A DNA stretch of 64,000 nt from Candidatus Aveggerthella stercoripullorum (GCA_018712955.1 DVGB01000044.1:1-64000), one strand, 5' to 3'. Shown: positions 44,315 to 53,988, numbered from the stretch's first letter. Notes: a model not told the origin generated them from the sequence alone. Program-made: numbers and translations.

Positions 44315-45793
44315 ATGTCATCTACTGCCGTTTCCAAGACGAGGGACAAAGGCCAAATTATCGACCCGAACGGCATGAGCCTGTTCCGCCTGACCATGAT
44401 GGTGGTCACCGCGAGCATTTGCGGCGGCATCTTCTCGCTTGCCGGCGACATGGCTGCAGGCGGCGCCAACACGGGTGCCGTGCTCGTAAGCTGGGCAATC
44501 TGCTTCGTGGGCGTGTTCGCCCTCATGATGTGCTTCAACGGCCTTTCGCAAGCGCGCCCTGACCTGACTGGCGGCATCTACGCGTACGCCGCGGCCGGTT
44601 TCGGCGATTTCGTCGGCTTCAATTCTGCCTGGGGTTACTGGATTTCCGCTTGCTTGTCCAACGTCTCATTCGCCTTGCTGCTCTTTTCGGCACTTGGCTA
44701 TTTCTTCCATCCCTTTGAAAGCGGCAATAACCTGCTTTCGTGCGTCTGCGCATCCATTTTCTTATGGGTTCTCGTCGTGCTGGTATCGCGCGGCGTAAAA
44801 GAAGCCGCCGGCGTCAACGTCATCGTCACCATTGCGAAATGCGTGCCGCTGGCCATGTTCGTCCTGTCCATCATTCTGCTGGGAAAGTTCGACCCGGCCA
44901 TCTTCATGGACAATTTCTGGGGAGAGCCCGGCGGCCCTGATTTCGGCACGCAGGTGGTTTCGACCATGATTGCGCTCGTGTGGGTCTTCACCGGCATCGA
45001 AGCTTCGGTCGTCGTGTCCGGCCGCGCAAAGTACGCAAAGGACGTCGGCCGCGCTTCCGCCATCGGCTTCATCGGCGTATTCGTGCTCTACCTGCTCATC
45101 TCGGTCCTGAGCTTGGGCATCATGCCGCGTGCCGAAATGGCCGAGCTCGCCACGCCCTCTATGGCCGGCATCCTCGAGCATGCCATCGGGCCCGTAGGCG
45201 CAGCCATCGTGAACCTGGGCGTCGTGCTTTCGCTTATGGGGGCTATGCTCGGCTACGTGATCATCTCCGCCGAGACCCCGTTCGAAGCGGCGCGCCAAGG
45301 CGTCTTCCCGAAGGCGTTCGCAAAGATGAACAAAAACGAGGCGCCTCTCGTAACGACCCTCGTTTCCGCAGGCATCACACAGCTGTTCCTGATCGTGTCC
45401 GTGTTCTCGGAATCAACCTATCAGTTCTTCTACGCGTGCGCCGTGAACACCATCCTTGTGCCGTACGTCTGCTCTGCCGCCTACTACATGAAAATAGCCT
45501 GGCAGAACAAACACCTTGAGAGCCTTGGGAAGAACGCCCTCGCGAAAGCACGGTTCTTCGGAACGCTCGGTTTCATATACACCGTCTTCCTGGTGTGGAC
45601 CGGCGGCGTGCAAGGCGTCATGATCACCACGATCCTTTTCACGCCCGGCATCATCGTCTATGCAATCGGCCAGCGACAACGCAACAAGCCTATCCTGCCG
45701 AACGCCGTGGACAAGGCTATCGCCGCAATCATCGTGATAGCCATGGTCGTCTCGATCTACTTGATAGCCACCGGCACCTTCACCGTCTTCTAG
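44315..45793 (+). CDS. APC-family basic amino acid antiporter-like permease
   Basis: A 492-residue permease with about twelve to thirteen helices of the amino acid-polyamine-organocation superfamily. The N-terminal substrate-binding segment SICGGIFSLAGDMAAGGANTG is characteristic of the arginine/ornithine (ArcD-like) and related antiporters. Next to the dimethylargininase-like gene, it most likely moves methylarginine, arginine, citrulline or ornithine (inference). GGAGGA precedes the ATG at 44315. It lies 214 bp after ddaH with a hairpin between, and has its own downstream terminator. Confidence 0.88.
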   Translation: MSSTAVSKTRDKGQIIDPNGMSLFRLTMMVVTASICGGIFSLAGDMAAGGANTGAVLVSWAICFVGVFALMMCFNGLSQARPDLTGGIYAYAAAGFGDFVGFNSAWGYWISACLSNVSFALLLFSALGYFFHPFESGNNLLSCVCASIFLWVLVVLVSRGVKEAAGVNVIVTIAKCVPLAMFVLSIILLGKFDPAIFMDNFWGEPGGPDFGTQVVSTMIALVWVFTGIEASVVVSGRAKYAKDVGRASAIGFIGVFVLYLLISVLSLGIMPRAEMAELATPSMAGILEHAIGPVGAAIVNLGVVLSLMGAMLGYVIISAETPFEAARQGVFPKAFAKMNKNEAPLVTTLVSAGITQLFLIVSVFSESTYQFFYACAVNTILVPYVCSAAYYMKIAWQNKHLESLGKNALAKARFFGTLGFIYTVFLVWTGGVQGVMITTILFTPGIIVYAIGQRQRNKPILPNAVDKAIAAIIVIAMVVSIYLIATGTFTVF

Positions 45794-45851
45794 CCAGCCC
45801 GCGCAGGAAGCGCCATTCCATCCCTCGTCGCCCTGCCGGGCATGGGAGCGT

Positions 45852-45875
45852 CGCCCTCGGATTCGTCCGCGGGCG
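45852..45875 (+). terminator. Terminator of the ddaH-permease operon
   Basis: A 9-bp GC stem with one mismatch (45852-45860 with 45867-45875) is followed by a run of Ts. It is about 60 bases past the permease stop. Confidence 0.75.
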
Positions 45876-46013
45876 GCGTTTGTTTTTTCGGCAGGCAGCA
45901 GGTGCTTTGCCCCAGGACTGGAGCGAAGGCGAAACGACCCAGCGCCCAACAGACAGCCTGCCTCCATGCTTTTTCACGTCGTGCCCTTGGCCGGAAGCGA
46001 ACGGGCGAAAAGG

Positions 46014-47024
46014 CTAGCGCGCAGGCAGGTACCTTCGCACGCCGTCCGCACCGACCGCGGCTGCCACCTGGCCGGTCGCAAGCAGGTGGTCGAGCACCGC
46101 CATGCCGTTCGAGACGACGCACCAGCGCACAATCATACTGCACGCATCCCAATCGCCTATGTTTGCACTGGACGGTGACGACAGCGTGATTTCGACCCCG
46201 GTAAGTCCTGGCGTACGCTCCACGGTCTCGCGGTATTCGCGCAGACGGCGCTCCCGATGGGAGATCAGCCATTCAACCCGGCCGTCGAAGGCGCCTTGTT
46301 CTTCCCGCAGCCTGCCGTGCGCTTGCAAAAGCCGCACGACGCCCTCTTTGCGCACCGCGCTCAGGCGGTAGAGGTAAAGCGCCAAACGGTCTTCCACGCC
46401 CGGGTAGAACGGCACGTAGGGAGAGGTCGTGAACAGCACCTGGTCTCCGCCTATGAGCACGCCGCTTTCCCGATGAAGCAGCGAGCAGTGGCCCGGCGCA
46501 TGCCCCGCCGTGTCGAGCACGGCAAATTCCACATCCCCCACGCGCACGCAGTCGCCGCCTTCGACCGCGCAAAGGCTCCAGCGGTCGTCCTGCACATCAT
46601 CGACGCCGAGACGGAATGCGAGGTATTCGCCTGCCTCGCCCTTCGAAATGCCGGCTTCCTGCAAACAGCGTCCGCACTCCTCGCGCACGGCGGTGTCCCG
46701 CAGCATGCGCATGACCGCCAGCTCAGCAGCGCCCGCGCGCACAAGGGCGCCTTCGTGCGCGACCGCGGGCAAAAGGCCGGAGTGGTCCACATGCAGATGC
46801 GTGAGGAAAAACGAGGTCGTCTCCGGACGCGCTCCCACCTCGCGCAACGCCGCCTGTAAAACGCGCGCGCCCTCTTCCGACGCAGCGCCCGCGTCTACCA
46901 CAAGCGTCTCGTCCCCTGCGCGCACGATATAACAATTCGTCGAACCGCTGCCATACTGGTGGTCAGGAACCGCCACGAGGAACATGTCAGGATTGCGGTG
47001 TACGAGCGTGCAGGCTTTGCCCAC
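46014..47024 (-). CDS. MBL-fold metallo-hydrolase
   Basis: A 336-residue metallo-beta-lactamase-fold protein. It has the metal motif THLHVDHSG, a later DTAGHAPGHCSL histidine and a GGDQVLFTTSPYVPFYPG segment, then a long helical C-terminal part. I chose GTG at 47024 because GAGGAG lies 5 bases upstream; the longer reading would begin at a TTG 60 bases earlier with no clear site. The C-terminal portion resembles the winged-helix tail of LACTB2-like hydrolases. The substrate is unknown. It is monocistronic. Confidence 0.82.
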   Translation of the reverse strand: MGKACTLVHRNPDMFLVAVPDHQYGSGSTNCYIVRAGDETLVVDAGAASEEGARVLQAALREVGARPETTSFFLTHLHVDHSGLLPAVAHEGALVRAGAAELAVMRMLRDTAVREECGRCLQEAGISKGEAGEYLAFRLGVDDVQDDRWSLCAVEGGDCVRVGDVEFAVLDTAGHAPGHCSLLHRESGVLIGGDQVLFTTSPYVPFYPGVEDRLALYLYRLSAVRKEGVVRLLQAHGRLREEQGAFDGRVEWLISHRERRLREYRETVERTPGLTGVEITLSSPSSANIGDWDACSMIVRWCVVSNGMAVLDHLLATGQVAAAVGADGVRRYLPAR

Positions 47025-47150
47025 GAGGTCTCCTCTCGTTTCGCCGGACAGTTGTTTCGCTTCGTCAGCGTGTCGTTTTATCAAAGCGCTCCCATCATGC
47101 CATCAAGCTGCCTGCGCGCATGATGTTTTGCGCATTTTTTACACGCCCGC

Positions 47151-48665
47151 TCAGTCGCGTACGCGTATAACGCCTGCCGCCAGCACGAGCACCGCGAATG
47201 CGGCGGACAGCGCGAAAGCAACCCGGTAGCCCGCAAGCACCGTCCCCGATCCCATCATGGTCACCGCAAGGACCATCGCCGCCGTGCCGAAGGACGAGCA
47301 CGCCTGCCGCGCAACGATAGCGAAGGCACTTCCGTGCGATACCACGCGCCGCTCCAAGCCGCCCAGCGACCACGAGGCCAAAGGCCCGATCAAGCCCGAA
47401 ACGCCCATAGCGCGTATACCTTGGAACACCATGAGCACCGCGGTCGGGGTGGTCTCGTCAGCAAACACCCACAAAAGCGCGCCCGCCGCCAAAAAGCATC
47501 CGGCCCCGATGACCACCGGCCGCGCGCCCACTTTGTCGGTCAGGACGCCGGCGATAGGGTTCGCCACGAACGCTGCCGCTGTCCCCGGCAAAAGAAGCAT
47601 GCCCGCCTCGAGCGCGCTGCCACCCCGGAGGTTCTCTACGAACAACGGGATTACAAGCGTCACGCCCATATAGGATGCGAACAGGAAGCACTGCGCCAGA
47701 AAGCCGTCGCAATACCGGCGCGAACTGAAAATGCGCATGTCGACCAGCGGCCGAGGAACACACCCTTGCCAGCGCACGAACAGCACGAGCACGACGGCGC
47801 CCACCACGATCTCCGCCCACACGGTCGGAGAGGCCAGTCCTTCGTTCGAAAGGTTCGAAAGGCCGAGCAGCAGCATGCCGAAGCCGACGCACGAAAGAAC
47901 GAGCGAGGGTACGTCAATGCTCGCCCCCGAGTCTTCTGCACGACCGCGCGGAAAGGCCACGAACGCAGCCGCCAGCAGAAGCGCGCTCAAGACCAAAAGC
48001 AGCACGAAGAAACTGCGCCATCCTGCCGTGTCCACGAGCACGCCGCCGATCGTGGGACCGATATTCGGCGCGAACCCCATGGCGATGCCCGCAACGCCCA
48101 TCGCAGTGGCCTGGCGGCCGGGCGGGAAGCTCGTCATGGCGGTCGTCTGCATGAGCGGCAGCGTAATGCCAGCCGAGATTGCCTCCATAATGCGACCAAG
48201 CAGCAGAATGCCAAAGCATCCTGCCAGCATGCACACGACCGACCCTGCCGCGAACAGGATGATCGCACCCGCTACAAGCACACGACGCGAAAAGCGACGC
48301 ATGAGAAACGTGCAAGCAGGAACCGTCACGCCAAGCGCCAGCATATAGCCGGTCGTAAGCCACTGGGCGGTCTCCACGCCAACGCTCATGTCGGACGCGA
48401 TGAAGCCCAGCATCGAATTCAGGGCCGTCTGCGCCAGGTTGCCGCACGCAGAGACCAGGACGATAACCGTAAATTGGGCAATGGTGCGACCGGGAACCGA
48501 CCGCACAGCAGTAGTACCGTCATCAGCGCGCCCGGACGAGGAAGCCAGAGCGTTCTTCTCCCCTGCCCGCTGCACCGACTGCGCATCCATTTCGGTCGCC
48601 TTGCGAGATGCCTCCCGCTCCTCGTTTGCAGCCAATCCTGACTCGCCTGACGTCTCCGCCCGCAT
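47151..48665 (-). CDS. DHA2-family multidrug efflux MFS transporter
   Basis: A 504-residue, fourteen-helix MFS exporter of the EmrB/QacA type. The N-terminal antiporter motif (SMLGFIASDMSVGVETAQWLTTGYML) and motif C (GFAPNIGPTIGGVLVD) are present. A hydrophilic N-terminal stretch of about 60 residues precedes the first helix. It follows the NSS symporter stop by 12 bp, with only a weak site before its ATG, so it is probably translated by coupling. The substrate is unknown. Confidence 0.9.
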   Translation of the reverse strand: MRAETSGESGLAANEEREASRKATEMDAQSVQRAGEKNALASSSGRADDGTTAVRSVPGRTIAQFTVIVLVSACGNLAQTALNSMLGFIASDMSVGVETAQWLTTGYMLALGVTVPACTFLMRRFSRRVLVAGAIILFAAGSVVCMLAGCFGILLLGRIMEAISAGITLPLMQTTAMTSFPPGRQATAMGVAGIAMGFAPNIGPTIGGVLVDTAGWRSFFVLLLVLSALLLAAAFVAFPRGRAEDSGASIDVPSLVLSCVGFGMLLLGLSNLSNEGLASPTVWAEIVVGAVVLVLFVRWQGCVPRPLVDMRIFSSRRYCDGFLAQCFLFASYMGVTLVIPLFVENLRGGSALEAGMLLLPGTAAAFVANPIAGVLTDKVGARPVVIGAGCFLAAGALLWVFADETTPTAVLMVFQGIRAMGVSGLIGPLASWSLGGLERRVVSHGSAFAIVARQACSSFGTAAMVLAVTMMGSGTVLAGYRVAFALSAAFAVLVLAAGVIRVRD

Positions 48666-48677
48666 AGTGATCGCCTG

Positions 48678-50153
48678 CTACCCGATAGACCCGAACACCA
48701 AACCGAGCACGATGACCACCACCGTGATGCCCACGAACACATAGCGGGTCATAGGCTCGTACCAACGGCCGACCAGACGCTTGCGCCCCAAGCTCACTTG
48801 CTTGCGCGAAACGCCGCGCGGGCACACCCAGAAGAACATGACAGCGGCCAAAAGAGCGCCAAGCGGAATAGCGTAGATGGAAACGGCGTCCATCCAGGCG
48901 CCGATAGAGTCGGCGCTTTCGATGAACACGCCGACCGCAAGCGCAATGATACCGACGACGCCGACCGCAAGCGCGCGCGAAAATCCAAAGTGCGACTCAA
49001 GCATCTCGATGGGCGCTTCGAACAAGCTTACGAGGCTCGTCACGGCCGCGCAGATCACCGCCAGGAAGAACAGCACGGCGAAGAGCTGACCGAAGGGCAT
49101 CTGCTGGAAGACCGACGGCAGCGTGATGAACATGAGCGCCGGACCCGACGCCAAGTCAACGTCGAACGCGAACACGGCAGGCACGACCACAAGCGCCGCC
49201 AGAAGCGCCGCACAAATATTGAAGAACGTGACGCTCACCGCAGAGCTCACCACGTCGACATCTTTTTTGAGGTAGCTGCCGTACACGAGCATGCTGCTGC
49301 CTGCCAACGACAGGCTGAAGAACGCCTGGCCAAGCGCATAAATCCAGGTCGTAGGGTTAGCAAGCGCCTCCCAGCGCGGAACGAACAGGTACTCGTAGCC
49401 CGCCATGGCGTTCGGCAGCATGGCGACCTGCACGAGCAGAATAACGAACAGCACCACGAACAGCGGAATCATGATCTTGTTCAGCCATTCGATGCCTTTG
49501 GAAATGCCGAAGACCATGACACCGAAGGTGAGGGCGAGCGCGAGCACATGCCAGCCGACGCTGCCGAAGTCGACCGCAAGTGCCCCGAAGTAGGATGCGG
49601 TATCGGCAACGGCGGTCACTTCGCCCGTGATACTTCCGACCAGGTATTTCAGCAACCAGCCCACAACGACGGAATAGCCGATGGCCAGTGCCAGGGCACC
49701 CAGCATAGGGATGACGCCCAGGATTTTGCCCGCGCGCTCGCCCTTCTGCCCGAAACGCATCTTCATGGCCTTCGAGAATGCGCCGACCGAGCCTTCTTGC
49801 GCCATGCGGCCGAAAGCCATCTCGCTTGCGACGCCGGTAAAGCCGAGCAACACCATGAACACCATGAAGGGAATCAGGAACGCCGCGCCGCCGAATTCGG
49901 CAATACGGTACGGGAAGAGCCAAATGCAGCCAATGCCCACCGCGGAGCCCACGCACGAGATGATGAAAGCGAACTTGCTCGTGAAGTTGTCGCGCCCGGC
50001 CTTCTCTGCCACCGCAACGTCCGCTGCGTCTGCCGTCGCCGCCGTAGCGCCTTGGATGCCTTCCGCCTCCCGACGGTCGTTCGAAATGGCGTTTTCGCCT
50101 GCGGTCGCGCCGTCTTCCCGCGAAAACGCCGCCGTCTTGTTCTCTTCGCTCAT
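48678..50153 (-). CDS. Sodium-dependent NSS-family symporter (second copy)
   Basis: A 491-residue symporter with about eleven to twelve helices. TM1 reads SCVGSAVGIGCIWLFPYRIA, the variant found in a branch of bacterial NSS proteins with the usual glycine-rich bend. About 55 hydrophilic Ala/Glu-rich residues precede it. The gene begins directly at the stop of the M20 hydrolase gene (TAAATG), so uptake of an amino acid or small peptide product coupled to hydrolysis is plausible (inference). It is followed 12 bp later by the DHA2 exporter. Confidence 0.9.
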   Translation of the reverse strand: MSEENKTAAFSREDGATAGENAISNDRREAEGIQGATAATADAADVAVAEKAGRDNFTSKFAFIISCVGSAVGIGCIWLFPYRIAEFGGAAFLIPFMVFMVLLGFTGVASEMAFGRMAQEGSVGAFSKAMKMRFGQKGERAGKILGVIPMLGALALAIGYSVVVGWLLKYLVGSITGEVTAVADTASYFGALAVDFGSVGWHVLALALTFGVMVFGISKGIEWLNKIMIPLFVVLFVILLVQVAMLPNAMAGYEYLFVPRWEALANPTTWIYALGQAFFSLSLAGSSMLVYGSYLKKDVDVVSSAVSVTFFNICAALLAALVVVPAVFAFDVDLASGPALMFITLPSVFQQMPFGQLFAVLFFLAVICAAVTSLVSLFEAPIEMLESHFGFSRALAVGVVGIIALAVGVFIESADSIGAWMDAVSIYAIPLGALLAAVMFFWVCPRGVSRKQVSLGRKRLVGRWYEPMTRYVFVGITVVVIVLGLVFGSIG

Positions 50154-51368
50154 TTACGCTCCTGCCAGATAATCATGCGCGTACTGCGCGGCCACCATAG
50201 CGCCGCCGACCAGCACGCTTTCGTCCACCGTGTAATAACAGCTGTGCTGAGGATAGTCCGCTCCCACGTCCGGGTTCCTCGCGCCGATGAACGCGAACAC
50301 GCCCGGCACTTCGTGCAGGTACTCTGAGAAGTCCTCTCCCGAAAGAGTGCCTTCGTAGTGGGCCAAAGCCTGCGGGCCTAGCACCGCCGCAACCGATTTC
50401 TGCGCACGCGCCGCACACGCAGGATCGTTATGAAGCGCTGCGTTGCCCGGCGTCCACGTCAACACCGCTTCCGCCCCGAATGCCTCCGCTGCCATGCGAA
50501 TAATACGCTCCATGCGCTCGCGCAACTGCACGCGAAGCTCAGGGCTGAACGTGCGGACCGTGCCGGTCAGGTACGCGGTGCCCGCCATGACGTTCTTCGC
50601 CACGCCCGCATGGAACTCCCCGATGGTAAGAACCGCCGGTTCGAACGGCGGCACGTCGCGGCTAACGATGATCTGCAGCGCGTCGATCAGCTCCGCTCCC
50701 ACGACAAGTGCGTCCACTCCTTTGTGCGGCATAGCGCCATGCGCGCTCACGCCATCGATATCCACGCGGAACCAGTCCGTGTTCGCCATGCGCGGACCCG
50801 ATTCGACCGAGACCGTGCCGGCTTTTACCTCGCTCCAGATATGCGCGCCATAAATCGTGTCGACGCCGTCGAGCACGCCCGCCTCGATGAAAGCGCGCGC
50901 ACCGCTGGAAATCTCTTCCGCCGGCTGGAACAGAACGCGCACTTCGCCTTCGAGCGCATCGCGCGTTTCGCACAGCATGCGGACTGCACCGAGCATCATC
51001 GCGATGTGACAGTCGTGACCGCAAGCATGCATCACGCCCTCGACGGCAGAAGCGTACGAAGCGCCCGTCTGCTCGTCGACAGGCAGGGCATCAATGTCAG
51101 CGCGCAGCGCGATACGACGTTGAGGCACGCCGTCCTCGCGGTAGGCGCCTGGCGCGGTGCCTTTGATAGTGGCAACAATACCCGTTTCCGTCGGACGCTC
51201 GTAGGGCACGCCAAGCGCATCGAGCTCACGCGCAATCTCCTCGGTCGTCCAGAACTCTTTGAACCCCAGCTCGGGATGTGCATGGAATTTCCGGCGCTGT
51301 TCTATGATGTAAGGCTCCCATCGGGCGCCCAGTTCTTTAATGCGTTGCGTGATGGCCGAATCTGCCAT
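50154..51368 (-). CDS. M20-family amidohydrolase (N-acyl amino acid/peptide hydrolase)
   Basis: A 404-residue metal-dependent amidohydrolase of the M20/HipO-like family. The dimetal site residues appear in RRKFHAHPELGFKE and VMHACGHDCHIAMML, with the catalytic Glu pair in FQPAEEISSGARA. A dimerisation domain (about residues 200-300) is recognisable. Such enzymes remove acyl or amide groups from amino acids (hippurate, indole-3-acetyl or N-acyl amino acids). The ATG at 51368 follows a GAGGGG stretch. It is the first gene of a tight three-gene cluster with the NSS symporter and DHA2 exporter. Confidence 0.9.
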   Translation of the reverse strand: MADSAITQRIKELGARWEPYIIEQRRKFHAHPELGFKEFWTTEEIARELDALGVPYERPTETGIVATIKGTAPGAYREDGVPQRRIALRADIDALPVDEQTGASYASAVEGVMHACGHDCHIAMMLGAVRMLCETRDALEGEVRVLFQPAEEISSGARAFIEAGVLDGVDTIYGAHIWSEVKAGTVSVESGPRMANTDWFRVDIDGVSAHGAMPHKGVDALVVGAELIDALQIIVSRDVPPFEPAVLTIGEFHAGVAKNVMAGTAYLTGTVRTFSPELRVQLRERMERIIRMAAEAFGAEAVLTWTPGNAALHNDPACAARAQKSVAAVLGPQALAHYEGTLSGEDFSEYLHEVPGVFAFIGARNPDVGADYPQHSCYYTVDESVLVGGAMVAAQYAHDYLAGA

Positions 51369-51711
51369 ACCCCTCAACCCCTCTGTTCGGTGCGCGCAGG
51401 ACAGAGGCCTGCGCGTTTCTGCCCATCGAGTATAGCAAAAGCACGGCCTCTGCCCGCCGTCCAGAGAGCAGCAGGAAGGCGCTGCGGGACTTGCGCACGA
51501 TACGCGGCAAGGCGACTGCACCGAAGCACGCTTGCCCTGTGCGGCGGTCGTGCGCGATACCCCGTAACGGTCACATGCAATAGAGCACAGGGGGCCGACG
51601 GCTCGGGCCCACGAACAGCCCCAGAGCACTGCAAACGCTGCCGTACGCCGTTTCGGTACGGGCCGTCTGTTATGATAAACCCCGAGAGCGGTCGGGCGGA
51701 CGGAGGTGCGA

Positions 51712-52212
51712 ATGGACGCTGAACTGGTCGTATCGTTCGTCATCGGCGGCGGTTGCGCGGTCATGTTCGCTGCGTTCATCATTCAGCTCCGACGTGGCAA
51801 ATGGCTCAACCTCATCGCCGGAAACTACTTCGTCACGAAAGAGGAGGCGAAAACGCCCGAGCAGCGTTTGCTGGGACGCCGCGTCTCCAACGCGTTGGTT
51901 CCCGCCATCCCCCTGTCCGCTTTCATCCCGTTTGCCGCAATGGCGGAGGCTGCGGGCGTCCAGTGGCTTCAAACAGCATGCCTTGCTGCGGTTGCCGCAT
52001 CTACCCTTGCGCTTGTGGCGACGATTGCGCACTTGTTCGTCGTCTACCGCCGCGAAACGCGCGCCGCGCAGGAAAAACTCCTCGCCGAAGACCCTTCGAA
52101 AGAAGGAGGCGTGCGCCTCAATCGCCTGCAAACGCGCGTAATCTATGGATTCCTGCTCTTCATGCTCGCCATTTACCTTGGCACAGCCGTCTATACCACC
52201 CTGAGCTCCTGA
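51712..52212 (+). CDS. Small DUF3784-like membrane protein
   Basis: A 166-residue protein with about four hydrophobic helices. After TM1 there is a short basic loop (LRRGKWLNLIAGN) similar to DUF3784-type proteins, and a charged loop (RRETRAAQEKLLAEDPSKE) before the last helix. The ATG at 51712 follows GGAGG by 5 bases and is preferred over GTG 51706. The function is unknown. It stands alone, divergent from the M20 gene. Confidence 0.75.
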   Translation: MDAELVVSFVIGGGCAVMFAAFIIQLRRGKWLNLIAGNYFVTKEEAKTPEQRLLGRRVSNALVPAIPLSAFIPFAAMAEAAGVQWLQTACLAAVAASTLALVATIAHLFVVYRRETRAAQEKLLAEDPSKEGGVRLNRLQTRVIYGFLLFMLAIYLGTAVYTTLSS

Positions 52213-52540
52213 GCGCGCAGTACGACAGCCCTCCGGCAGCCCGACCGTTTGTCGATAGGTGCAAGGCAAAGACGTCAGAGCGGGCGCGCATCGATGCCGC
52301 AAGACCGCTCCTTTCCATCCCCGCACGCGCAGAAGACCGCTACGCGAACTCCAGCAGCTTCACCGAGCCAGCCTCCCCCTCATCCAAACGCGCACGGGCG
52401 CGAGCGCACTAGACGGACTCTGGCTGCGCCATGCATGCTTGGGCTATAAATCCAAGCGTGCGCTCGCATTTTGAGCATGCTTCCTTTCGCCATAGCAAAG
52501 GACGGCGCCCGTTCGAACACCGTCCTCTCCTTAGCCCTGT
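52213..52540. terminator. Gene-free spacer with a weak hairpin
   Basis: No gene is apparent. AGGACGG (52499-52505) pairs with CCGTCCT (52520-52526) just past the pth stop and may terminate it. The rest shows nothing recognisable. Confidence 0.4.
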
Positions 52541-53098
52541 TTAGTTGAACTGTTGCTGCGTTTTCTCAAGCCCGTTCTTCACCAGGAACAACGCTGCTTG
52601 GGCGCCCAAATCGCACGCATGCTCGAAGTCGTCCTTCGCTTCCTTGCGCGGCAGCGAGAGCACGTAGTCGGCCACGTTCATGCGCCCCGGCGGGCGGCCG
52701 ATGCCCACGCGCACGCGGAACCAGTCGCGCGTACCCAGCTTGTCGCAGATAGAGCGCAGACCGTTGTGCCCTGCATGCCCACCGCCGAATTTCACGCGAA
52801 CGGTACCCGGGTCGATATCCAGCTCGTCGTGGATGACGATGAGGTGGTCCGGGTCGACGCCGTAGGCGTTGCACAGCTGCTTAACTGGCCCTCCGGAAGT
52901 GTTCATATAGCTCTGCGGCTTCGCCAGGACAAGGTCTTCGTCGCGATAGACGCCCTTCGCCGTGAGCGCACCGCACTCTGTCTTCCAGTAGCGAGCTCCC
53001 GCCTCTTCGCCAATCAGATCAAGCGTGTCGAACCCTGCGTTATGCCGTGTGTGCTCGTATTCCTCACCCGGATTTCCCAGGCCCACGATCAAATACAT
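52541..53098 (-). CDS. pth: Peptidyl-tRNA hydrolase
   Basis: A 185-residue enzyme that frees tRNA from peptidyl-tRNAs dropped by ribosomes. It opens MYLIVGLGNPGEEYEHTRHN (Asn in the GLGNPG block and the catalytic His in TRHN). KPQSYMNTSGGPV and VIHDELDIDPG are present. The ATG at 53098 has AGAAGGG about 7 bases upstream; an in-frame TTG two codons earlier is less likely. It lies downstream of prs and glmU on the same strand, but is separated from prs by about 890 bp with two terminators. Confidence 0.95.
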   Translation of the reverse strand: MYLIVGLGNPGEEYEHTRHNAGFDTLDLIGEEAGARYWKTECGALTAKGVYRDEDLVLAKPQSYMNTSGGPVKQLCNAYGVDPDHLIVIHDELDIDPGTVRVKFGGGHAGHNGLRSICDKLGTRDWFRVRVGIGRPPGRMNVADYVLSLPRKEAKDDFEHACDLGAQAALFLVKNGLEKTQQQFN

Positions 53099-53104
53099 GC
53101 CCAA

Positions 53105-53847
53105 CCCTTCTCAAGTCATCCGGCCGCCGCCCTGCAAGCGCCCGAAACGTGCACTGCGCCTGATTATACACGCGCACCCTCTACGCCGAACAACGGGACA
53201 TAATCAAAGAGGTAGCCCGAAAGCCTCCGCCGCCTTCGCGCGCAATCCCTTTCCTGCCCATCCCGCTATGTGCACGGTCTGCTTCGTGCAAATCCCGCTT
53301 CGTGCGAAATCCATTTCGCACGCAACCCCGCACCAGGCACCGTATTTCGTGCGCAGATGAAACTTTGCGCACGATAGCGCCGGTTTCCTGCCGCTTTTTT
53401 ACGATAAAGACGCTCGAGACGAGCCGTTTGGACGTACCCGCTGATGCCATCTCGACAAAACCCCAGGTCACTGCAATTCTTCCCTCGGCTCAAAATGCCC
53501 GAATGAGAACGCACTCTGCATTCGGGACGCTTGAGGGCGTCTCTATCGCAAATAATGACCATAGATTGCAGCGTTCCGAGCACAAACCCAGGAAAGCCTG
53601 CGCGAAAGGCCCATCCAATCTCTCGAACCGCAAAACACCATAGCATCGCACCCGGTAGCGAAAGCCCCAGCTGCTGACAGCAAAGCGGGCACCGCTGTCG
53701 CATGCGCAGTACCGCAAGCACCTCTTTGACTTTGGCTCTGACCTTGCTTTTGCCTTCGACCTTGGTTTTGGCTTTGCCTTTGACCTTGCTTTGCGTAGCT
53801 TTCCGAGCACAAAAGAGTCTTCTTGCACCAGGATTCGCCATGAAAAA
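53105..53847. repeat. Gene-free region with inverted repeat and lysine-type tandem repeat
   Basis: No credible gene is present. A 10-bp inverted repeat (CGTGCGAAAT at 53301-53310, ATTTCGCACG at 53313-53322) lies among several CTTCGTGC repeats. Between 53728 and 53795 a GACCTTG(C/G)TTTTG-like unit repeats four times in 12- to 24-bp steps. Read on the minus strand it would give alternating K-x-K residues. Its composition differs from the flanks. Confidence 0.55.
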
Positions 53848-53909
53848 GCTCGGCTGGACCTTGAACTGCCTCCCTCTTTCTTGAGGAATGCAGTTCAGGT
53901 CCGCCGAGC
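53848..53909 (-). terminator. Long terminator downstream of prs
   Basis: The arms 53848-53869 and 53890-53909 pair over about 20 bases with two bulges, and on the minus strand are followed by CTTTTTC. This is a good intrinsic terminator. Confidence 0.8.
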
Positions 53910-53960
53910 CTTTTCCAGCGGCGAGATTCGGTGCTCCGAAAAGCCGCGCGTCAGACAAGT

Positions 53961-53982
53961 GGGCCGGTCGACAGACCGGCCC
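53961..53982 (-). terminator. Hairpin directly after prs
   Basis: A perfect 9-bp GC stem (53961-53969 with 53974-53982) around a GACA loop, seven bases past the prs stop, in tandem with the next hairpin. Confidence 0.7.
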
Positions 53983-53988
53983 AACCCT

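Noticed and set aside
53266-53958. A 230-codon minus-strand frame with K-x-K repeats
   Set aside because: There is no ribosome site, domain or conserved start. It crosses the prs terminator hairpin, so it is treated as non-coding repeats.
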